A DNA stretch of 64,000 nucleotides from Eonycteris spelaea. Taxonomy: Eukaryota > Chordata > Mammalia > Chiroptera > Pteropodidae. The stretch is from assembly GCA_003508835.1 (NCBI GenBank), contig PUFA01000003.1:23321501-23385500 (forward strand), given 5' to 3'. Numbering within the stretch: the first letter of the stretch is position 1; each line of letters begins with the position of its first letter. Shown here piece by piece: positions 35,832 to 47,140 of this stretch. The notes beneath the pieces were generated by a model that worked only from the letters and a program-made list of their open reading frames with translations, did not search any database and was not told the origin of the DNA. Position numbers and translations under genes: made by a program.

Positions 35832-36996
35832 TACAACTAACAGTGACTTAAAACATAAAGTCATTTATTGTTTGCTTAATAAGTACAGAGGTTTGGAATT
35901 TGGTTATGGAACACTTATTTTTCATGAATATACCTATTCACACAAGAAGACATGTCTGCTCTTGAATTAGGATATGTGTAAGTCTATCAATATTTTTTTA
36001 AATTGATGTCATTAATCACGCTCCACCCAAAGTCATTGGCCTACAGGAAATGTGTGACTAAAAAGAATTTTTAAAGTCTTTTTTTTCCTCTATTCTGTAC
36101 TGCATGTCACTGTCAACAAGTCAGAAAGCATCAGTTCTCAGACTGATGTGAACAACTGCCTTTGCACTCTGTATCATGTACACTTCTCCTTGTGAGAAAT
36201 GGAAAAGTACCAAAGATGTTCTTTTTCCAGTTCCCGCTCATCCAAAAGATTCCTCACAGTGATAATTATGACATAGCCTAAAGCAAGATATAATGTCCTT
36301 GGAAGCAGACCAGATTTACTGGCAAGGGTAATTCTTGATTCATATAGTCAAGAGCTACTGAAGCATACTTATCTCTTATGTTTATTTTTAACTCTAGCTA
36401 GAGCAATAAAAAGTTTCTTTCCCATGCCCATCTCAATGTAGCTACTGACTTAAATGATTTTAGTCACCATTCATCTAAATTTATCATAATCCAGTAATCT
36501 CAACATTGACTTATTTTTGGACAGTTTTGACATTAGTCATCACCGTAATCCTTCTGTTTGCTTAACCACAGGATTCTGTAATACCTATAGTTAAGGAGTG
36601 GCTTTGTGGGCCTTTTTAGAAGCAAAAAACTAAATTCCTAACCTGTGAGAAATCAAGCTTCTGTGATTTTAAATAAGTTTTGTGAAATAGGAGGGCAAAG
36701 ATTTACATCTGCTCAGAATCCTGGAATCATTCTTACAGTTGAGATAATTTTCTACGTGGCGTTTTTAAAGGGAGCAAATTTTTCCGTTTGTTGTCCCCCA
36801 ATTAGCATAAATTGTGTACTTTGGGGTTTAACGTGAAAGATTTTTTTTCAGAAAATAGAGGATACTAGTTTATGTAATGTGGACGGAATAAATTCACAGT
36901 TATTAATTTAACATAAATCCAGTATTTCCTAACTTCTAATCCACAGAGGAGTACGGACCGCTTTGGAGTTGCTTTTGAGAAACCAGTCCCTTCAGA

Positions 36997-37053
36997 ATGG
37001 ATGGAAAACAACGGCAGTCTACTGTGGATGTCGAACAAAACACAACTGAGCTG
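36997..37053 (+). CDS. DYNAP-like copy C, exon 1 coding part (19 codons)
   Basis: The exon appears to begin after CTAATCCACAG (36946) and ends at CTG|GTGAAT. From ATG 36997 it reads MDGKQRQSTVDVEQNTTEL, which aligns with the internal MDRKHGKY..NVEHSE block of human DYNAP as recalled and with IDRKHGKYVVNVEHSEKQP of copy B. Upstream the frame reads ETSPFR after a TGA (36976-36978), aligned with the human residues just before this Met. Translation therefore must start here, about 25 residues shorter than human DYNAP. An overlapping ATG at 37001 is in another frame and is not used. Confidence 0.8.
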
Positions 37054-39342
37054 GTGAATATCGTAAATACCTTTTATTTTTTGGAGTCTAATATTTTTGC
37101 TTTCAACATTTAACATTTAACCCTTCAAGAAAATTAAGTTGCAATTTTTTTCTGATGTTTGCTATCACAGGATGAATGGAATCCGGGACATGATTATCAG
37201 TAATCATAAGTGTTGAGAGAGTTATTTTGTACGCCAAATAGTGCTTTCAGATCATTTGGGAATTTTAGATTTCGGAACATTAGATTTTTGCCTAAATTTT
37301 GATATTTATATCAAAAATCTGTAAGGTACCAGTAGGCAAAATTTGAGTAGACAATTCGAAATGTGTTTATAGCAAGTATCAAAAATATTATTTATATTTC
37401 TACATATTCTAATCCAATGAAAATATTTATTCTCATTGGCTTCCTTATATCTAAAGTAGTAACTAATGAAAAATGTCTTATGGTGGAGAAACATATTAAA
37501 ATGTGTTACTTTAGTAATGTAAAAATTCTATTTCTTAGAATATATAAAGGATCTCATTTGTCATTCAAAAAAAAATCTCTTCATCTTACAAGTGAAGAAA
37601 TTAAAAGATTAGGAGTCTATGAGTCAGTGACAGAGCCAGAAATTGAACTCGTTTCTCACATACAATCTTTTTATTATAAGAAACTATTTTTAAAAACCTT
37701 GACTACAATGCAATAGATAGACGCCTTACTGTTAAAGTGTACACTTGAAACTTACTGCATTTTATTAACCAATTTCATCAAAAAATAAAATAATAATTTT
37801 TTTAAAAAGAATATACATTTATTCAGCATTAAAAAAAGAGAAAAAGAAATTTTATAATTAACTCGAGGTTGTAGTACCAAGTCAAATAAACTAAATACAA
37901 AGATAGGGTTTGACATGAGAACCACTTTATAATTTGAAGGTTGTATTTGTGATCAGTTTAAGAATTAAATAACTACATCACCATAACCTTGATTTATAGG
38001 ATGTCTCATATGTCAAGGAACAAACTGAACAATGTCATTGCTTTAATATCTTATATACATCATTATATTTCTCTTATTCATAATACATTAAATATGAGTT
38101 ATAGTATGTCTGCATATGCCAAAAACACTTATAAGTTTATTCCATTAAGTCAATAATTAGTTAATTATGTTAAAAAATTCCAAAGAATAAAATCAACTTC
38201 TGAGACTATGAAAAGAAACAGAATTTCCCATTTTAGTAATCTGATGGACAACCTCTTATATCTCCCAAAACAAGGGGTAGAAGATATGTATTTTACAATT
38301 ATTATTTGGGTTTATTTTAGAACACTTGGAAAATATAGAAAGTTACAGAGAAAAAATAGCCGCCCATGATCCCTCCCAAAGAAAATCATTGCCAATATTT
38401 TGCTTCCTGTTTTCTCCCATCCCAATTTAATGTCATTTTATTGTTTTGGTTGATTTATTTTTCCACATGAAGTTTTTGTCAATTTCCCTATTTTTTTCCT
38501 CCGGAAAATTTCCTAAAGCTCTTAATTACAATTTAGAGAATTAAGAACTTACACTACTGAAATTTTTTATAAGAGGACATTTATTCAAGTAGTCTTTTTG
38601 TTCCTCAGTAAGGTTTTATGGTTTTCTTTATATGAGTCCTAAAACATTTTATATGCTTAATTACTACTGTAAATAGCAGTTGCTAATACACACACACATG
38701 AAACAATTATTGTTACATATATTTTCTTTATTTACACTCAGTCAACTTAACGAGTTCTTATTATTTTGATAAATCACATGGGATTCTGTTTATACACAAT
38801 CATATCTCATGAAAATAATGTTAGTTCTATTTTCTCATTTTCTTTATTCATACATATTAATGAGAACTTCAGAAAATTACATAATATTGGTGGTAGGAGA
38901 CATTCTTCACTTCTGACTTTAAAGGAAGGTGCCTAACATTTTACTGTTAAATATAATGTTGGTCATTGTTTTGAGGTACACATTCCTTCCTACATTTGGG
39001 AATTATTCTTTTATTTTTATTTCTTTGAGATGTGTATTTTTTGTCTGCTTTTGTCAAGACTGAATGCTGAAATTTGTTAAACAATCTTTGGTCATCTACT
39101 GAGATGATCATTCTATTTTTCTTCTCTGATCATTTGATGTGAAAAGCATATTTGCATAATTCATATCCTTAAACCATTATTAGAGTTTCAGATTCTCCTA
39201 GAACTGGTTAGCTCCTAATTAATACATGTTAGAATCACATGATTTTTAAAATATATTTTATGGCTATATTTCTGATTAAAATAAGCTTTCCTCATCCTTA
39301 AAAATCAGGGTTAATTGTTTGTTTCAAATTCTTTCTCTGCAG
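37054..39342 (+). other. Intron 1 of DYNAP-like copy C
   Basis: The intron runs from GTGAAT (a weak donor) to TTCTTTCTCTGCAG. It includes a probable antisense MIR remnant at about 37545-37660 ('cttcatcttacaagtgaaga'), which produces a 117-codon chance open frame at 37363-37716. The rest is AT-rich DNA. Confidence 0.65.
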
Positions 39343-39423
39343 TTACCCAGAAATCCATACTGTTCAAATGAAGGAACACACTGTGGTTGTAGATTGCCTC
39401 ATGTGACCTTCCAGCCACAGTTG
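39343..39423 (+). CDS. DYNAP-like copy C, exon 2 (27 codons)
   Basis: This exon lies between a strong TTCTTTCTCTGCAG acceptor and TTG|GTAAGG. It is phase 0 and 81 bp, about half the length of its counterparts in A and B (165 bp). Its translation (LPRNPYCSNEGTHCGCRLPH, then VTFQPQL) aligns with the first half of the copy B exon (P.TCSNYQGAH....LPSND); the NLT..C..G..L half is missing. Extra cysteines (CGC) are a difference from A and B. The larger open frame through this position runs across the donor and is not the gene. Confidence 0.75.
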
Positions 39424-40058
39424 GTAAGGTTTAGGGACTGGGGAGGTGGGGAGTTTTTGGCAATCCTTTGGAGCAATAGAGAAACGAAACAGGCAGGTCC
39501 TGCTCCACAGCCCTCTGCAGGCTCTGGTTCCCCTGAACCCCCTCACCAGCCATGCACTTTTGGCCTCACGCTTCTTCTGAGCTGCCACTCCACAGTCTCT
39601 GGGCAATGCCTAGAACCTGCAGCCTCCAGCTGTTTATCAGTGCTGCATCCTATTCCTTTAAGATCCCATCTGTGCCAGAGATTTTCTATTTTGATGTTTT
39701 TCTGAGCTTGAGAACAGGCCTTTTATTTATGTTTAATAGACTAGCATATATTCAATAAATAGTTTTCTGATTATAAAATCTCAATATGTAATGTGAAAAC
39801 AGCAAATAACAGTGAGCAAAAGAATACCTGCAATTTTTCAACACCCAAAGGTAACCAATCTAAATGCTTTTCTATGTCCAATCATTATTTTTCTACCTAT
39901 GAGTACTAACTAGATAATTTAATTTATACTGCAATGTTAGTAGTTGATAATAACAATATGTCTCTGACAGAGTTTATGTACATTCGAGATGAGACCTTAT
40001 TGCTTTAGTATGAAGGGGTAACCAAGAGGGGATATTTTGCCCTCATGCACTTGTGGAC

Positions 40059-40146
<88 letters not shown>

Positions 40147-40272
40147 GATATATTGTGTTTTAAATCACAGCATTTGGAGTAATGAAAAAGGTTAGTTTTA
40201 TTCTAATTGTAATTATTTACCTAAGTTGCCACTACGTAATTTGAAATATCCATTTATTATAATACTTTTCAG
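39424..40272 (+). other. Intron 2 of DYNAP-like copy C
   Basis: The intron runs from GTAAGG to ATACTTTTCAG. It contains an old L1-like patch near 39770-39900 and a compound microsatellite about 130 bp before the next exon. Confidence 0.7.
40064..40142. repeat. Compound (GT)n(GA)n microsatellite
   Basis: About 17 GT units switch directly to about 22 GA units. It is intronic, 130 bp upstream of exon 3 of copy C, and could vary in length between individuals. Confidence 0.97.
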
Positions 40273-40566
40273 GTTACAGCAAAACCATGGTCACTCTGGA
40301 AAACATTTCTGGTGTGTCTGTTGGCCTGTCTAATTGCTATAGCCCTCGTTGTTCTGGTCTTATATTTTGTCCACTTTGGCAAGCCTATTGGTACCACCAT
40401 CATCATTCATGCAGATGGAAAGACCAGTCATGTCACCTGCATGCCTACTTTTACCCCATCTCCTGCTTCATCATCCCTGCCTGGATCTCAGGGTACCCTG
40501 CCTTCTACCGCTGTGGCTGACCAAAGCTCCCCTACCACACAGTGCCTCCATCTACCATGGAGATGA
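40273..40566 (+). CDS. DYNAP-like copy C, membrane and tail exon (97 codons and stop)
   Basis: Continues copy C in phase 0. It starts VTAKPWSLWK, followed by one membrane segment (TFLVCLLACLIAIALVVLVL, then YFVHF) at residues 57-81 of the 143-residue product. The SLWK..L.CLLAC motif is shared with A and B. The tail is short and Ser/Pro/Thr-rich (TFTPSPASSSLPGSQGTLPS) and lacks the post-membrane sequon of the paralogues; IIIHADGKTSHVTC is specific to this copy. The called frame ends CLHLPWR at TGA 40564-40566. From 40542 a different frame reads VPPSTMEMTKTTEDHEVIIE, then DN and TAA at 40608-40610, which looks more protein-like. A 2-bp excess at CACACA (about 40536-40541) would explain the switch. 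No function is known to me for this paralogue. Confidence 0.82.
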   Translation, partial: VTAKPWSLWKTFLVCLLACLIAIALVVLVLYFVHFGKPIGTTIIIHADGKTSHVTCMPTFTPSPASSSLPGSQGTLPSTAVADQSSPTTQCLHLPWR

Positions 40567-40935
40567 CTAAAACCACAGAGGACCATGAAGTTATCATTGA
40601 AGATAATTAACGATATTTTTGAGCCCTTAGCCCTCTTCAAATCGGATCAACATTCATATCCTAAAGGAAGCATGTCCAACCTGTTCTGTCCTCGTTGCCA
40701 AGAGGTTCAAAAATATTTGACTTCATGAGATCTTGCTCCTCTTACTCAATCATTTGCTGGATTCCCGTATGGTGATGATTCAGTCTAGGGCATGTCAATG
40801 TTCAAATGATCGGAAAAGAAAAATGTCAGCTGAGCCTGGTTGACTCATCTAGGCTGAGACCTAGAGTTGTTTCTTCATCCTTCCTGTTCAATCAATCTCA
40901 TTTATCACTAATAAAGATTCCACTGCTGAAGAGGC
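40567..40935 (+). other. 3' UTR of DYNAP-like copy C
   Basis: Lies between the stop and the AATAAA at 40910-40915. Its first 44 bp hold the alternative-frame C-terminus described for exon 3. It has no further open frame. Confidence 0.6.
40910..40915 (+). promoter_or_regulatory. Polyadenylation signal AATAAA for copy C
   Basis: A canonical hexamer 300-350 bp after the stop codon, in the right orientation. Cleavage would be expected about 15-25 bases downstream. Confidence 0.6.
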
Positions 40936-43705
40936 TGTCATGTGGACCCTGCTCTAGATAGCTCCCTGTGTCTGGTTTTAAGCCAGTATTTACCATCTGT
41001 TGTTGATTATTCCACAATCTATTTTCAGCATTTGTATTCCAGTAGGAAAAGAAGAAAATGTTCCAAGTGGTTGATGTGCACAAATTATTAAACACCTATT
41101 GATCATTACAGAAGTATTTTTCTTATTAGGGAATTCAGAAAAAGAAGGGAGATCGGTGAAGACAAAAATAATCAAGGACGGTTTCAGAGAAGGGCTCGAA
41201 GTTGGAAAAGGGTGAATGTTTAGATTTAAGTAGATATAATTAAAACAGAAAAGGAGAGGGCTAAAATAGTTTAATAGATTTAAAATCAAAAGCAATCATT
41301 TCAAATGTAAAAGTGATATACTTTATATATTTGTACTTTTTTTAACCGACATTATCAATATTATTTTCCATATTTGATTTTGCTTAATCTCTAAAGTACT
41401 ATAAACTACTACTTATAATTTGAACTTTTAAATTGTTTTATACTTTAAACTATACTTTGAGAACACATTGCTTATAATTTTCTATGAAACACAGACTCTC
41501 GTTCAATATTATTATATTCTGAGTGTTTAATACTTAGTAAAAGCATAAACATTTCAATCAGGAAAAAACTTTAGAGTTAAAATAAGCTGCCCACTCCACC
41601 CTCAACTCCAAACTCCACAAAAGGGACAAATGTCCCAGAGCAGGGGGCCAGGGCTCCTAGTCAAAGACTTGGACACAATGAATTGTCGCTTGAGCCTGAA
41701 TCTCCATCTTACAACTTCCCATTCTCTTTGGCACACCATTAGAATTTCCAAACGTGTTGTTTGTTTTTCAAGATTTCCTAAAGTAAAATATTTTGTGTTC
41801 TATATAATTCTAGGTTGATTTGCTGCAGTCAATAAGAAGCCATGTGAATTAGCATAACCTTGAAGCCTTACTGGATATTTAGGCAGTGCAAATAAAAGAT
41901 TAGAAATGCGATCATTCATTGAATGGTTTTTATTTATGAACAGCTAGTATTATTTCTCAGACACTGTGGAATGTAAAAATTTGAGCCTTTAAAGAGTAAT
42001 TTTTCATACCACAAACATTATTTGGCAATAAAATTTTAAAATGATGAAAGATATTATATAAATTTTAGAAAAAATTTCATAAAATTCTAGATAAGATTAA
42101 TAAACAGTATAGTTTTAAATCAATTTATTTCTGTACTTTTGATTTAAATGTTTGTGAAGAAGAAAGGTTAAATTCACTAGGTAAAAATGTGCTTCTTCTA
42201 AGATTTCATCTCTGCTTTGTGATATAAAAGTAATAAGAACTTTAGAAAAAAAGAGTTAAAGTAAATTTAATGCTCACAAAAAATTTTTTTAAAGTTTTCT
42301 ATTTTAGAAGCCATCCTAAGTAACTAGATGTTTGATAAGAGATGTTGTTTTCTTCTTTGACTTTTAGATATAATACAGAATACAGTTTCATAACACAGGA
42401 AGGATAGTTTCTTTGTGTTTAAAAAGAATTCTCTTAGCAATGAATTTCCTGTGTTATTTTGGAGAAATTATTAATATTTGATATTTCGTTTAATCTCTGA
42501 GCTACAATTATTCATTTGGAGGATATTGTGACTAAGGTAATGTGAGGCCATCTGGTTTTTGTACTTTGTGAAATAGAGATGTAAATGAGCTCTTGGATTC
42601 TTTTCTTTTGCTTTAGACTTTTATTATTTAATAAAATATTAAAATAGTAAACAGAGCTGTGGAAAATATCTTCACAAGTTAAAACACACAACTTGAACAC
42701 AAATTTGACTAAGCATTATGAAAATACTAAGTGAGGTATGCATATTCAATAAATAAGTAATCATCCAGTTTAAATAATTTATTCAGAAAATATTAAAACC
42801 ATACATATGTTCTAATATTTATTATTTAAAAAAATTATCCACCATATTTGAATAATGGTAATATTTCAAATCAGTCAGGAAGCTTCTCTATTTAAAACAT
42901 CTTCTACAAGGACTTTTGTGAGTCCATTATTTGTTCTTAAAAGCAAAGTAATTCATGTAGAATTAAAATGTTAACTTTTCAAATACACCTTGCCTACTAT
43001 GAGTGTAAATCACTTCTTTGGATGCTTAACTAAAAAAATATTCCATTGGGCATTTTGTTTCCCAAATAAGTCCATTTATCTATACAAAAAAATCTGCTGT
43101 TTTCGGTAATCCTGCTCCATGGTGGTGTTCACAAATATTTGAGAAAACCCTTTCAGAAGGTATACATTTAAGCTGCTCACTTTGATATTGTGCAGTTTCA
43201 GAGGCTTTTTGAATTTTGGAAGCATGCGTACTTTGCAACAAATTATTTGTGATGTTTCACCTGCTTAGTCTTTAAGTTTTTCAATAACTCCCAAGCTTCT
43301 CATTAATTGCCATTATAGTGGTAGGTATCTAATATCAATGTATGCTCAAGTCAGATACGTTTCTTCTAGTTTGTCACCTCTCTCACTGACTTTTGCCATG
43401 GCATCATGAGAGAATTTTCTGAGTTTTGTATAAGTCTCTTGTCCTTCAGAATGGTCCTTCGCATTAACCAATTCCTTTTAAAAATCACAGGCAACATTCA
43501 TCATTTTCCCCACCAGTTTCAATTTTTAAAGTTACTTTTCCCATTTATACTGGCTTCATCTGAGGGTTCCACCTTCTATAGCTGTGGCATTTAGTCAGCA
43601 GGATGAGTTTGAAAATGTCCATAATGTACCTCAAGGCAAAGCACAAAGCAAACACACACACAGTATATTAACAATACAGAGGAGGAACTAATATAATTGT
43701 GTACA
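40936..43705. other. Intergenic AT-rich DNA, no gene recognised
   Basis: No exon-like pattern, no long open frame and no clear repeat family is seen, apart from weak L1-like wording. Confidence 0.55.
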
Positions 43706-44780
43706 GAGGGAAGATGTCACCAAGATGGCGGCACAGGAGGCAGCAGCCTCCGTTCCCCCAACAACGATCATCCAGACAGACAGCTATCCACGAACAGCAG
43801 CTCTGGGAGAGCTCTGGATTCCACTTAAGAAACTTCAGCAATGCTGTAGAGCACAACACCTGAGAGTCATTGCAAGTAAGGAGAAGGAAGGCAGCCTCGT
43901 TTTGCCTGCATCAGCCCACTTCCCAAGCAGGCACTGTTCAGCACCAAGAGAGAAATTCCCGGCGAGAAAGAGTTCCCCTTGCCAGGAAAAGATGAGCAGG
44001 GTGAGTAACCAGTTTCCACAGCCCTTCAGGGCACCGCTCAAAGATCTCGCTTTGATTTCACCAACACAGACTGGCAAAGCCGAGACATGTAGAGATGGCT
44101 AAGAACAAGGAAGAAAAGCAGATACTACCAAGAGCAGCCATGAAGCAGAGTCATTGTGGTTCACAGCAACCGGCTTTACAGATAAATCAAGAAGTTTTTG
44201 TCACTGAAGAAGGAATCAATGTCCAGCACAGCTGCAGAGGACCAACTGCAGATTTCACCAGCTTTTGTTTCTCAGGCATTCCCACCAGTCACCCGAATCC
44301 CTCCCTACTCCCTCCTATCCCTGCCCCCACTGAAGCCTGGGAACTGCACAGCAGCCAGCCCATTTCTCTGTGGCCACGGGAGTGCAAGATGCCAGCCTAG
44401 ACCCCCATAGCTGATGCTTACCACCATGTACATGCATGGGGATAGCTCTTCTAGCTGTGTACTTGCCCTTTTCCAGCCTGATGCCTGTCACTGGCCTCCA
44501 CTGTTATGCCAACATCTGGAGAGAGACTGTGCAGCCACAAGAGAGCATGAGTACAGCTAAGACCCCATAGCTGCTTATGGGCCCAGATCAGACCATGTTT
44601 TCTGTCACTGGCCTGTACCACTGTGCTCACCTGCATGCCCTAAGCCCAACAAGCCTCCACTGCTGTGCATCCGTAGTAAAATGCAGCAGCCACAGTTATA
44701 CATGCTGACAGTAAAGACCCCCACACCTACCAGGGTACTGCAGTTAGCTGTGGTCCTGGCTGCCTGCCTTGGCTTCCACC

Positions 44781-44782
<2 letters not shown>

Positions 44783-44818
<36 letters not shown>
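44783..44818. repeat. (GT)n microsatellite inside L1
   Basis: About 18 GT dinucleotides; gives rise to a Cys-Val chance frame. Confidence 0.95.
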
Positions 44819-44819
<1 letters not shown>

Positions 44820-45889
44820 CGTGTGCGCGCATGCAAGAGACTCTTTGCACTACACAGCCACCTGTTTCTGGCTGCTGCAGCCAAGTGTGTATATACCACC
44901 ATCTTTGGCCACCCTGTCTTGGTCCCTAGTCACTGGACCTGGAGTTGCTGCTAAAGACACCAACAGCTTTTGCAGACACAGTAGACTCCTCACAGTGTTT
45001 GACAAAGACCACATGGTTGTGAATGACGTGGTCTCTAGTGGCCTGAATCAAAGAGACAGCATGCCTTCCTGGACCAAGTGCTGCCACATAGTTCCACACT
45101 TGGCACCTTATACCACTAGACTCAGAGTCACAATATGTTGCAATGTACTACCATTCACAGGTGAAAGTCTTCCCATGCTAAAGTTAGTCTACAAAGTCTG
45201 GATTGGTGACTGCTTCTTCAAATGTACAGACACCTAAATAAGGGTACAGAGATTATGTAGAATCAGGGAAATATGAGTCTATCAAAAAATACAATAAGCT
45301 TCCAGTAGCTGGCCTGAAAGACATGGATTTCTAGGGATTACCCATCAAATAAATTCCAAATAACTATTCTAAAGATGTTCAGAGAACTACAAGAAACAGA
45401 TAAATAATTTAACAATATCAAGGAAACAATACAAAAAAAATGAGTTCAACAAAGAGACAGAAAACATGAAAAAGAACCTAATAGAAATTTTGGAGCTGAA
45501 GAATACAATGAACAGAAGAATTCAATAGAGAGCTTAACAAAAGACTTGAACAAGTGGAAGAAAGAATCAGTATGCTTGGAGATGAATAATTACTATTATC
45601 CAATCAGAGGAAAAAAGAAAAAAAATGAAAAGACGGAAGAAAATCTATGTGATCTATGGGATACCATCAAAATAACCAGTTTTCAAATTATTGGAGTTCC
45701 AGAAAGAGAAGAGAGAAAATAGATGACAGAGTTTATTTACAGAAATAAAGGCTGAGAACTCCCCAAATCTGGGGAGATATTTAGATATCGAAGTTTATGA
45801 AACTCGTAAGTCACTAAATATAGTCAACTTAAAAAATATTCTCTCCAAGACACATTATAATAAAACTGTCAAAAGTCAAAGACAAAGAA

Positions 45890-46015
45890 TCTTAATCTTA
45901 GTCTTTTTATTCAGCTCGAAGAGCTCCTTTCAATTTCTTGTAAGGCGGGTCCGTGGTGATGAATTGATTGGCTTTTCTTTGTCTGAGAAAGTCTCTACTT
46001 CTCCTTTTACAAGGC
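45890..46015 (-). mobile_element. Inverted L1 ORF2 segment inside the sense L1
   Basis: The text 'gtaaggcgggtccgtggtga', 'tgaattgattggcttttctt' and 'tgtctgagaaagtctctact' is antisense ORF2 wording, while the flanks on both sides are sense L1. Confidence 0.6.
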
Positions 46016-47140
46016 CAGAATTCCCCCTGATAACACAGATGCAAAAATTCTCAACAAAATATTAGCAAAATGACTTTAACAGCATATTAAAAGGATCATA
46101 CACTATATCAAATGAAAAGTTATAGTAATGGAAACCATCGCAAAAGTGAAAATGCAGCTTTCAGAATGGGAGAAAATACTTGCAATCATATATCTGCTAA
46201 GGGGTTGATAACCAAAATATATGAAGAACTCATACAACTCACTAGGAAAAAACGGCATGATTAAAACGTGGGCAGAAGAACTGAATAAACATTTTCCCAA
46301 AAAGACATACTAATCATCAGAGAAACGCAAATCAAAACATGAGCTATCACCTTAACCAGTTAGAATGGCTAGAATCAAAAAGGCAAGAGATAACAAATGT
46401 TGGTGAGCACGTGAAGAAAAGGAACCCCTGTGCACTGTTGGTGGGATGTAATTGGTGCAGTGACTACGGAAAATAGTATGAGGGTTCCTCAAAAAATTTC
46501 AAATAGAACTATTATATGATCCAGCAATCACACTTCTGGGTATATATTGGAAGAAAAATGAAAACAGACTCTGGAAGAGATATTTATATTCCCATGTTCA
46601 TTCACAATAGCCAAGGTCTGAAAACAGCCTAAATGTCTGACAAAAGATGAATATATATATATATATATTATATATATATATCATAAATGGAACTTCAATG
46701 CATTCTGCTGGGTGAAATAAGCTGGACAGAGGAAGACAAATACCATATGATAGCAATTATATGTGGAATCTAAAAAAAACAAAATTATAAAAACAGGATT
46801 GAATGGTGGTTACCAAGGGCTGGGGGAAGGGGAGAGGGAAATATGGTGGTCAACGAGCATAAACTTCTAATTATAAAATGAATAAACTCTGGGGATAAAA
46901 TGTATGACGTGGAGACTATAGTTAACAATACTGTATCATATACTTGAAAGTTGTAAGAGAGTAGATCCTAAATGTTCTCAAAAAGGAAATGGCAACTATG
47001 TGATGTACGGGTTTTAGCTAAGTTATAGTGGCAATTATTTTTGCAACAAATAAGTGTATCAAATCGATACATTATACACTTTAAACATACACAATGTTAT
47101 CTATAAATTATATCTCAATAAAGCTGAACAAATAAATAAA

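Larger units (their letters stand above)
43710..47140 (+). mobile_element. L1 LINE, sense, rearranged and internally deleted
   Basis: The 5' end is 'caccaagatggcggcacagg' and a moderately GC-rich 5' UTR follows to about 45230. An ORF1 start region is recognisable at about 45440-45560 ('gaaattttggagctgaagaa'). ORF2 3' sequence follows at about 46020-46640, and a full 3' UTR with a terminal AATAAA-rich end lies at 46680-47140. ORF1 and most of ORF2 are deleted. An antisense ORF2 piece is embedded at about 45890-46010. A (GT)n run at 44783-44818 and a (TA)n run near 46651-46681 sit inside it. Long open frames in the 5' UTR (to 151 codons) are not genes. Confidence 0.8.

Noticed and set aside
37363..37716. 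A 117-codon plus-strand frame between exons of copy C
   Set aside because: It is intronic, AT-rich, and overlaps a likely MIR remnant; no domain or codon signal.
39319..39705. 128-codon open frame through exon 2 of copy C
   Set aside because: It crosses a good GTAAGG donor; the part after 39424 has no homology to the family, while the 27 codons before it do.
44782..45237. A 151-codon open frame starting with a Cys-Val run
   Set aside because: It begins in a GT microsatellite and lies in the L1 5' UTR.
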